Origin: CAMBDR01 sp046597185
GTDB lineage: Bacteria > Pseudomonadota > Gammaproteobacteria > Burkholderiales > Burkholderiaceae_D
NCBI GenBank assembly: GCA_046597185.1
Contig: JBKJLF010000383.1
Location: forward strand, 1-20,139
Reading direction: 5' to 3'
DNA length: 20,139 nucleotides
Part shown: in pieces, positions 14,709 through 20,139 of the stretch
Position numbering within the stretch: position 1 is the first letter of the stretch
Layout: each line of letters begins with the position of its first letter
Notes under the pieces: model-generated
Told to the model about the DNA's origin: nothing
Seen by the model: only the letters and a program-made list of their open reading frames with translations
The model's database searches: none
Program-made: the position numbers and the translations under genes

Positions 14709-15977
14709 ATGAACGACGACCTGAATATTGATATCAATATCGAATTTGACGCCTCCCCCAGCATTAAAGTCTTGCTGGGGCGCGAGCCTGTTTTGGATCG
14801 CAACCAAAAACTGGTCGGCCATGAAATCGTTTTTCGCAGCATCAACCCGGAGCCGTTACGTCAGGCAGCTGATATGGCGGTTGCACTGGAACAAGCGGCA
14901 GAAGCGGGCATTGAAAATATCGTTGGCCATGGTTTGGGCTTTGTCACGGCAAGCGAAGTCTTTTTAATGAGCGAGAGTGTTTTATTCCTACCGATCAAGA
15001 ACACGATTATTATTTTGCCTGAGCAAATTAGCGAACCCGATGCCTTGTCCCAGCGCGTGAGTGAATTGCGCCGCATGGGCTTTCGTTTCGCCATGAATCA
15101 CATTCATTTTCATGATAGCCAACACGCCAATCTGGTGGCACAAATTGAAGTAATTCAAATCATTTTACCGCCGCCGCCACAGGTATTAATTTTGAATCTG
15201 GAGCAATTACGCCTCTATCGCGCCGGACAAAAGAAGCTTTTTGCGCAGCAAGTGCAAGAATTCGATCAATTAGCGCATTGCCTTCAAATTGGCTTTGATT
15301 ATTTTTCCGGGCATTTCTATACCAAACCGATCTATCAGGAGAACCGTAAATTCAGTGCCTCGGAAATGACGATATTAAAAGCATTGGATTTATTAAATCA
15401 GGATGCCGACGATAGCAAGATCGAACAGGTGATCAAGCAAGATGCGGTGATTGGCATCAATATTCTGAAACACGTCAATTCTGTCGGCGCGGGTATGCGC
15501 CAGCGGATTGGCTCTTTGAAGCAAGCGATTCAAATCATCGGCCACGCGCAATTACAGCGCTGGTTGCAAGTGCTAATGTATGAAAAGCCCGATCAGCAGC
15601 CATCCGGCGCAGCCTTGTTCACCTTGGCCACCAGCCGTGGCAAATTACTCGAACTACTGGCCAAAAAGCTTTTGCCCAATAGCCGCAATGCTGCTGACAT
15701 CGGTTTTATCGTTGGCCTGATGTCGTTGATGGATACCTTGTTTGGCATTCCGATGGCGGCGGTGCTGGAAAAAGTCCCGGTTTACAATGAAGTGAAATTG
15801 GCCTTACTGGAGCGCAAAGGGGTGTATGGCGAATTGCTGCAATTGATTGAGTATCTGGAGCATTTGGCCGACCCCCACCCCGATCTCTTGACACGAATGG
15901 AAGCGCTCAAGCTGAGCATCGAAGATTTATACGACTTGCAGCATCAAGCCTTTGTGTGGGTCAACCAATTGCAATGA
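14709..15977 (+). CDS. Degenerate EAL plus HDOD signalling protein (YuxH type)
   Basis: The 422-aa protein has an EAL-like domain (about 18-210) followed by an HDOD domain (about 215-400). The EAL domain starts LGREPVLDRNQKLVGHEIVFR and ends GFDYFSGHFYTKP, the frame of the family. However, the EAL triplet is replaced by Glu39-Ile-Val, and the middle metal-binding motifs (such as DDFGTG and KID) are missing, so cyclic di-GMP hydrolysis is unlikely; it may bind the nucleotide or a partner. The HDOD part has LLNQDADDSKIEQVIKQDAVIGINILKHVNS and IGSLKQAIQIIGHAQLQRWL. The first 15 residues alternate acidic and hydrophobic (DLNIDINIEFD). No clear Shine-Dalgarno precedes ATG 14709. Its stop overlaps the next gene as ATGA. 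Confidence 0.9.
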   Translation: MNDDLNIDINIEFDASPSIKVLLGREPVLDRNQKLVGHEIVFRSINPEPLRQAADMAVALEQAAEAGIENIVGHGLGFVTASEVFLMSESVLFLPIKNTIIILPEQISEPDALSQRVSELRRMGFRFAMNHIHFHDSQHANLVAQIEVIQIILPPPPQVLILNLEQLRLYRAGQKKLFAQQVQEFDQLAHCLQIGFDYFSGHFYTKPIYQENRKFSASEMTILKALDLLNQDADDSKIEQVIKQDAVIGINILKHVNSVGAGMRQRIGSLKQAIQIIGHAQLQRWLQVLMYEKPDQQPSGAALFTLATSRGKLLELLAKKLLPNSRNAADIGFIVGLMSLMDTLFGIPMAAVLEKVPVYNEVKLALLERKGVYGELLQLIEYLEHLADPHPDLLTRMEALKLSIEDLYDLQHQAFVWVNQLQ

Positions 15978-17758
15978 AGCGCATCCGGATCATCCGCACA
16001 TGCCTGCTATTGTGCCTGTGCCTGACGAGCACCCTGGGCCATGCCGCGCACCCCACCGCGTCTGACACACTGCATCTATTTCTCACCGGGAGCGAAAGCG
16101 GCTTAGACCCGGCCACCGCGTCGGATCTGGTAAGCATGAGCCTGAATGAAAACCTGTTCGACCCGCTGCTGCATTATGATTATTTGGCGCGCCCAATCAA
16201 GCTGCAGGGCAATACCGCCGCCCTGCCCCAGATTGATGCGGACGGCTTGACTTACACCTTCCATCTGAAACCCGGCGTGTGGTTCACGCCCGACCCGGCC
16301 TTTAAGGGGCAAGCGCGCGAGCTGGTGGCGCAAGACTATGTGTACAGCATCAAACGCCTATACGACCCAACATTGAAGTCGCCCTGGTTGTTTATGTTTG
16401 AAGGCAAACTATTGGGCGACCAGGCCTTGCGCGACAGTGCCAAGTCCGGCAAATTTGAGATTGATACCGATGTGCCGGGTTTGCAGGCATTGGATCGCCA
16501 TACCTTGCGCATTCGCCTGCAAGCGCCGGAACCGAATATGCTGTATTACCTGGCCACCACGGCCAGCGCCGCCATGGCGCGCGAAGTGGTTGCCGCATAT
16601 GGCCAGCAGGTTGGCAATCACCCGGTAGGCACCGGGCCGTATCAAATGGGACAATGGCAGCACAGCCATCAAATTGAATTGCTGGCCAACCCCAAATACC
16701 ATTTGAATGGCGATAGCGTGCAGGCCCCCACGGGCCAGCCAATAGCGCAAACCATTGCCCGTCAGTTGGCAGGCCAGCGCTTGCCCAGGGTGGCGCGCAT
16801 CGAGATCAAAATCATGGAAGAGCCGCAAACGCGTTTGCTGAGTTTTTTGCAGGGCGAATTCGATTGCCTGGAACAACTGCCACCCGCGCTCTCGCATTTG
16901 GTGATGCAGGGCGATCAATTGAAACCCAAACTAAGCCATTTGCAACTGCATCGGTTTACCCCGCTGCAAACCTATTATATGTGGATGAATATGGCCGACC
17001 CGGTGCTAGGTGACTACACGCCCGACAAAATTGCGCTGCGCCGGGCGATTTCGATGTCTTACGACCGTGCTGAAGATTTGCGCGAACTGGAGCATGGCCT
17101 GGCGCTGGTGGCGCAATCGCCCTTACCACCCGATGTGGTTGGTTTTGATCCGGCGTACCGGGGCTACCAGCGTTACGACCCGCAACTGGCCAACACCTTG
17201 CTGGATAAATACGGCTATACCGGACGCGACCGCGACGGCATGCGCACCCTGCCGGACGGTAAAAAATTGACCCTCACCATGCACAGCATCACCGCCAGCG
17301 AAGGGCGCTTGCGCGATGAAGTTTGGCGCAAGAGTTTGCAGAAAATTGGCTTGCGGGTAGTGTTTAAGACCGATAAAAAATCAGAAATCATCAAAGCCTC
17401 GCGCCTTGGGCAAGTGCAAATGTTTGAAACCAACTGGATTGCCGACTTTCCCGATGGCGAAAATTTCCTGCAACTGTTATACGGCCCCAACCAGGGCCGC
17501 GCCAATTATGCGCGTTTCAATTTGCCCGAGTTCAACCAACGCTACGAACAGGCGCGGCGGCTGGCACCGGGGCCGGAGCGGCTGCGCCTGTATCGCGAAA
17601 TGAGCCAATTGATCGATGGCTACGCACCATGGGTGCTGCGCATGCACCCCATTTCGCTGGATTTGGTGCAACCCTGGGTGAAAAATTACCTGCGCCATCC
17701 GGTGGAATTGACGAATTGGCGCTATCTGGAGCGCAGCGATAAAGTCAACGTTCGTTGA
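15974..17758 (+). CDS. Family 5 extracellular solute-binding protein (peptide/oligopeptide ABC type)
   Basis: This is a periplasmic binding protein of the OppA/DppA class. The 594-aa precursor has a Sec signal peptide (MKRIRIIRTCLLLCLCLTSTLGHA, cut probably after HA). Family features include SLNENLFDPLLHYDY near the N-terminus, YTFHLKPGVWFTPDPAFKG, NHPVGTGPYQMGQW, the hinge-region RRAISMSYDRAEDLRELEHG and the C-terminal ENFLQLLYGPNQGRANYARFNLPEFNQRYEQAR. I chose ATG 15974 because it overlaps the stop of the EAL-HDOD gene as ATGA and opens the signal peptide; GTG 15956 is in frame but adds six residues before it. The usual permease and ATPase genes do not follow; hipBA begins about 100 bp downstream. 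The ligand cannot be told. Its last codons lie inside a hipBA-type operator. Confidence 0.9.
   Translation: MKRIRIIRTCLLLCLCLTSTLGHAAHPTASDTLHLFLTGSESGLDPATASDLVSMSLNENLFDPLLHYDYLARPIKLQGNTAALPQIDADGLTYTFHLKPGVWFTPDPAFKGQARELVAQDYVYSIKRLYDPTLKSPWLFMFEGKLLGDQALRDSAKSGKFEIDTDVPGLQALDRHTLRIRLQAPEPNMLYYLATTASAAMAREVVAAYGQQVGNHPVGTGPYQMGQWQHSHQIELLANPKYHLNGDSVQAPTGQPIAQTIARQLAGQRLPRVARIEIKIMEEPQTRLLSFLQGEFDCLEQLPPALSHLVMQGDQLKPKLSHLQLHRFTPLQTYYMWMNMADPVLGDYTPDKIALRRAISMSYDRAEDLRELEHGLALVAQSPLPPDVVGFDPAYRGYQRYDPQLANTLLDKYGYTGRDRDGMRTLPDGKKLTLTMHSITASEGRLRDEVWRKSLQKIGLRVVFKTDKKSEIIKASRLGQVQMFETNWIADFPDGENFLQLLYGPNQGRANYARFNLPEFNQRYEQARRLAPGPERLRLYREMSQLIDGYAPWVLRMHPISLDLVQPWVKNYLRHPVELTNWRYLERSDKVNVR
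17745..17758. promoter_or_regulatory. hipBA operator O1
   Basis: Perfect inverted repeat TCAACG-TT-CGTTGA. It covers the last codons and the TGA stop of the solute-binding protein gene. Its centre is 49 bp from O2. Confidence 0.8.
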
Positions 17759-17793
17759 TTATTTCATGAATTTTGCGATTTTAAGCGAATTAA

Positions 17794-17807
17794 TCAACGC
17801 TCGTTGA
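17794..17807. promoter_or_regulatory. hipBA operator O2
   Basis: TCAACG-CT-CGTTGA, extended by two more paired bases on each side (AATCAACG...CGTTGATT, 17792-17809). It lies just upstream of the candidate -35 box of hipB. Its centre is 50 bp from O3. Confidence 0.82.
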
Positions 17808-17814
17808 TTTTTTC

Positions 17815-17843
17815 TTGCATTTGGCGGTGATTCAAGTCAAAAT
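17815..17843 (+). promoter_or_regulatory. Candidate hipBA promoter between O2 and O3
   Basis: TTGCAT (17815-17820, 4 of 6) and CAAAAT (17838-17843, 4 of 6) are 17 bp apart. Transcription would start near 17850, inside O3, leaving a leader of about 11 bases with no Shine-Dalgarno. The boxes are weak, so this is tentative. Confidence 0.35.
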
Positions 17844-17857
17844 TCAACGATCGTTGA
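17844..17857. promoter_or_regulatory. hipBA operator O3, next to the hipB start
   Basis: TCAACG-AT-CGTTGA, ending four bases before the hipB ATG. A bound repressor here would cover the predicted transcription start. All three operators share the same six-base half-site and differ only in the two central bases. Confidence 0.85.
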
Positions 17858-17861
17858 TTAT

Positions 17862-18110
17862 ATGGACAAAATCATGGTACTGCGCGAAGCAAACATTAGC
17901 ACCATTGCCGAACTGGGCGAGATCGTGCGCAAGGTACGCAAAGAATCCGGCCTGACCCAGCGCGATGCTGCCGCGCTGTGCAATGTGAGCTTACCGTTTT
18001 TAAACGGCTTGGAGCGCGGCAAGGCCAGCGCGCAAATCGGCAAGGTTTTGCTGGTATGCCAGCGCTTCGGGATTGAATTTCGTGTGGTTTTACCGGGTGA
18101 GTCAACATGA
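17862..18110 (+). CDS. hipB: HipB-type antitoxin, XRE-family DNA-binding protein
   Basis: In known HipBA systems this protein binds and neutralises HipA and represses the operon. The 82-aa protein is mainly one XRE helix-turn-helix domain (about 17-70), with LTQRDAAALCNVSLPFLNGLERG at 31-53 as the recognition unit, and ends in a short beta-like tail (FRVVLPGEST), as in HipB. ATG 17862 follows operator O3 by four bases with no ribosome site; an in-frame ATG at 17874 is an alternative start, also without one. The stop TGA overlaps the hipA start as ATGA. The three upstream palindromes are the likely binding sites of this protein. Confidence 0.9.
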   Translation: MDKIMVLREANISTIAELGEIVRKVRKESGLTQRDAAALCNVSLPFLNGLERGKASAQIGKVLLVCQRFGIEFRVVLPGEST

Positions 18111-19423
18111 GCCGCTTACAGGTCATGAGCAATGAAGTGGTGGTTGGCACACTCGGCCAACAAGAGAGTGGCTGGCGCTTTGACTACGCCGACCATTGGC
18201 AGGCATGGCCGTTGGCCCCCACTTTTCCACTGACGACGCGCTCTTTTCAAGATCATGAGGCACTGCGTGCGGTTGAATGGTTTTTTGAAAACCTGTTGCC
18301 AGAAGGCCGCTTGCGTGATTTAATTGCTCAGCGCGAGCGCATCGCCCCGCGCGACACCTGGGCCTTCCTCACGCGCTACGGGCGCGACACCGCAGGCGCG
18401 CTCACGCTGCTGCCCGACGGCAGCACCGACGGCAGCAGGTATACGATGAACGAAATCCTGATCCCACTCCCCAAAGACGCACTGCAAGCACGGATTGTCA
18501 GCGCGCGCGAACAAAACATACCACTGATGGCAGCGTGGCAAGAAATCCGCATGTCACTGGCAGGGGCACAGGAAAAACTGGGTTTGCGCATTGATGCCGA
18601 CGGAGCCATCTTCTTGCCTGAAGGTGCCAGCCCATCGACCCATATCGTTAAACCGGGCAACGTCTCAAGCCTGTTTCCATTTTGCCCGGCGAATGAATTT
18701 TTCTGCATGCGCCTGGCGCACGTCTTGAAATTGCCCGTTCCCCGCGTTGATTTATGGCATTTACCTGAACCCGTGTATGTAATTGAGCGCTTTGACCGCA
18801 TCCGCAGCGCCACGGGCACGGTGCAAAGGCTACACCAAATTGACTTATGCCAAACCATGGGCGTGGCCGCCAGTAAAAAGTATGAGAGTGAAGGCGGTTT
18901 GGGGCTGGAACACTTGTTTGCCGTAATGCAGGGATCATTCATTGAGCGCCCGGCGGTGGCGGCCAATGTGTTGATTCAATGGATTGCGTTTAATTACCTG
19001 ATTGGCAATCTCGATGCCCATGCAAAAAATGTCGCGTTTTTGCTCAATGGCCCCAAGGCCACGGTGGCTCCGTTTTACGATTTATTGTGTGTGGAAGCGT
19101 ATTTACCAAGGCAAACCATGGCGATGACGATTGCCGGCGAGAACAAACCCGGTTGGGTTGAAGCCATGCATTGGGATGCGATGGCCCGGCAGGCTGGCGT
19201 TGCCCCGCGTCTGGTGCGTAACGTGCTGGCGCGTCTGGTGGCAGCCTTGCCCGATGCGATGGCGACGGTCCTGGGCGATGCGCGCTTGCTGCCAACGGAA
19301 CGGGATTTTTTACGCGCAAAAGTGTTGCCCGTGATTGATGAGCGATGCGGTTTTGTGGCAGAAGCGCTGAAGCTGCCGTCTGCGAAATTGGCTTCCTTGT
19401 CCGGTATACCGGACAAAGAATGA
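18107..19423 (+). CDS. hipA: HipA-type serine/threonine kinase toxin
   Basis: HipA kinases phosphorylate a translation-related target (glutamyl-tRNA synthetase in E. coli) and cause growth arrest. The 438-aa protein is full length, with an N-terminal subdomain (about 5-105, FFENLLPEGRLRDLIA) and the HipA kinase fold. Key residues are all present: Ser150 in the autophosphorylation loop SLAGAQEK, Lys182 in HIVKPG, the ERFDR block (227-231), catalytic Asp303 in GNLDAHAKN with Asn308, and metal-binding Asp325 in PFYDLL. It should be active. Translation is coupled to hipB through ATGA. The actual target in this organism is unknown. The final codons (Leu-Ser-Gly-Ile-Pro-Asp-Lys) are made from a perfect 20-bp palindrome, so the C-terminal tail may be a later addition. 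Confidence 0.94.
   Translation: MSRLQVMSNEVVVGTLGQQESGWRFDYADHWQAWPLAPTFPLTTRSFQDHEALRAVEWFFENLLPEGRLRDLIAQRERIAPRDTWAFLTRYGRDTAGALTLLPDGSTDGSRYTMNEILIPLPKDALQARIVSAREQNIPLMAAWQEIRMSLAGAQEKLGLRIDADGAIFLPEGASPSTHIVKPGNVSSLFPFCPANEFFCMRLAHVLKLPVPRVDLWHLPEPVYVIERFDRIRSATGTVQRLHQIDLCQTMGVAASKKYESEGGLGLEHLFAVMQGSFIERPAVAANVLIQWIAFNYLIGNLDAHAKNVAFLLNGPKATVAPFYDLLCVEAYLPRQTMAMTIAGENKPGWVEAMHWDAMARQAGVAPRLVRNVLARLVAALPDAMATVLGDARLLPTERDFLRAKVLPVIDERCGFVAEALKLPSAKLASLSGIPDKE
19397..19416. repeat. Perfect 20-bp palindrome at the 3' end of hipA
   Basis: TTGTCCGGTA/TACCGGACAA is symmetric at all ten positions and lies inside the last codons of hipA, ending seven bases before the stop codon's last base. 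It has no spacer for a loop and no T-run, so it looks like a protein-binding site or recombination site rather than a terminator. It differs from the hipBA operators. Confidence 0.85.
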
Positions 19424-19466
19424 CTAATTGAGGCAGCAGGTTGGGTGCATCGCTTTCAAAATTAAT

Positions 19467-19976
19467 TTAAAACAATGATCGCTTTAATGAAGGTGAAATC
19501 TGGCATATTTTTAGATCCCATCCCATCTCTTTGGAAAGTAAAATATGCCCATCGCCTTCAAAAATACGAAAAACAAAATTTACGAATGCTATTGGCCGTT
19601 TAACTCGATTAGCGATTTCTTCACTCCCTCGGATTCCCTCATTGACAAGCAATGCTGCAATCCGTGCAATCAATTCCTTATATTCAGGATCATGTGCCGC
19701 TGCAAATTGTTGGAAACCGTGATCTGTCAGTGTGACATACAATATTGGTACGCCCAGCGCAGGGGTGATTTCAATCAGATATTTTTGCCCCAAAATTTCC
19801 AAGGATTCACGTAATTCTGATTCAGGAAGTTCAGCGAGGTTTGGCTCGGCACGCAACCAATCAAACCCCACATTCCCATTTTCTTCGATTTGCAATCGTG
19901 CAATTTCACGCAAAACCAAATCATCAATACGTGTCAAACCCGAAATAGAAGACTCAGGCGCAGCAAAAAGCAGCAA
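19467..19976 (-). CDS. Hypothetical winged-helix-like protein, start disturbed
   Basis: I do not recognise the family. The 169-codon frame reads as two winged-helix-like units. The first (about 15-95) has DDLVLREIARLQIEENG...LRESLEILGQKYLIEI...LYVTLTDHGFQQFAAAH, where a LTxxGxxxF ending is common in winged helices. The second (about 98-155) has LIARIAALLVNEGIRGSEEIANRVKRPIAFVNFVFRIFEGDGHILL. No signal peptide or membrane segment is seen. The frame can start only at TTG 19976, because TGA stands directly before it. An ATG at 19980 lies one base out of frame; removal of one T from the five-base run at 19965-19969 would join it to this frame as MIAAFAAPESS. Base composition is more AT-rich than the neighbours, fitting acquired DNA. 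It converges with hipA. Confidence 0.6.
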   Translation of the reverse strand: MLLFAAPESSISGLTRIDDLVLREIARLQIEENGNVGFDWLRAEPNLAELPESELRESLEILGQKYLIEITPALGVPILYVTLTDHGFQQFAAAHDPEYKELIARIAALLVNEGIRGSEEIANRVKRPIAFVNFVFRIFEGDGHILLSKEMGWDLKICQISPSLKRSLF

Positions 19977-19977
19977 T

Positions 19978-20139
19978 CATAGTATAACCACTGGATCAAA
20001 ACGAACATTCAACCTCAAAATTTGTAAATATTCGGTGAACCCAGCCGGACGATGTGACTTTTTATGATGCCGCCGATAAAATCAGCGAGCATGGGTTGTT
20101 TTTGTGTCCGTGGCGACACGCGGATTGGTACTGTGATGT
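19978..20139. other. Right-edge stretch with unresolved coding
   Basis: About 160 bases with no secure gene. On the plus strand a frame opens at GTG 20054 and stays open to the edge (starting VTFYDAADKISEHGLF). On the minus strand one frame is open from the edge and ends near 20018 (containing QPMLADFIGGIIKSHIVRLG). Both read like plausible protein, and only one can be real, if either. More sequence to the right is needed to decide. Confidence 0.25.

Noticed and set aside
14709..15340. Active cyclic di-GMP phosphodiesterase
   Set aside because: The EAL triplet is changed and the other metal-binding motifs are missing, although the fold markers at both ends remain.
18376..18966. Long minus-strand open frame inside hipA
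   Set aside because: It is antisense to an intact hipA with all kinase motifs and has no protein features of its own.
19397..19416. Palindrome after hipA as a transcription terminator
   Set aside because: It has no loop spacer and no T-run, and it lies inside the coding sequence.
19732..20067. 111-codon plus-strand open frame at the right end
   Set aside because: It is antisense to the winged-helix-like gene for most of its length, has low-complexity composition, and the minus-strand frame has far more protein-like features.

Overview
The window looks like a chromosomal stretch of a Burkholderiales betaproteobacterium, probably close to the Oxalobacteraceae. The basis is protein style and gene order: mlaF-mlaE-mlaD-mlaA, and a cta/cox cluster that includes the small 'twin transmembrane' and DUF2970 proteins. 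This is inference from family knowledge; no database search was made.

Layout. (1) 1-2846, minus strand: mlaF, mlaE, mlaD and the 5' part of mlaA, encoding the ABC importer and outer-membrane lipoprotein that keep phospholipids out of the outer leaflet. mlaA runs off the left edge inside a perfect 9-bp tandem repeat encoding (Lys-Asp-Asn)n. (2) 2847-3355: a non-coding gap. (3) 3356-4399, plus strand: a REC-GGDEF diguanylate cyclase with an intact active site and I-site. (4) 4420-13350, minus strand apart from one small plus-strand gene: a full aa3/caa3-type cytochrome c oxidase locus. In order of transcription it holds ctaC (with fused cytochrome c), ctaD, a 34-aa membrane protein, ctaG, a DUF2970 protein and ctaE. 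A bidirectional terminator and the plus-strand twin-TM gene follow, then SURF1, a SCO-like protein, ctaA, ctaB and a canonical SCO. These genes make the catalytic subunits, insert copper, and make heme O and heme A. (5) 13571-14518, minus strand: a BioC-like methyltransferase. (6) 14709-17758, plus strand: a degenerate EAL-HDOD protein whose stop codon overlaps the start of a family-5 solute-binding protein with no permease genes beside it. (7) 17745-19423: a hipBA toxin-antitoxin operon with three near-identical palindromic operators at regular spacing of about 49.5 bp, and a perfect 20-bp palindrome in the last codons of hipA. (8) 19467-20139: an AT-richer accessory end with a winged-helix-like hypothetical gene whose start seems disturbed by a one-base frameshift, and about 160 bp that I could not assign.

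Most of the window is ordinary housekeeping. The parts worth a second look are the hipBA operator array and its 3' palindrome, the mlaA tail repeat, the EAL-HDOD/solute-binding pair, and the frameshifted hypothetical gene at the right edge.
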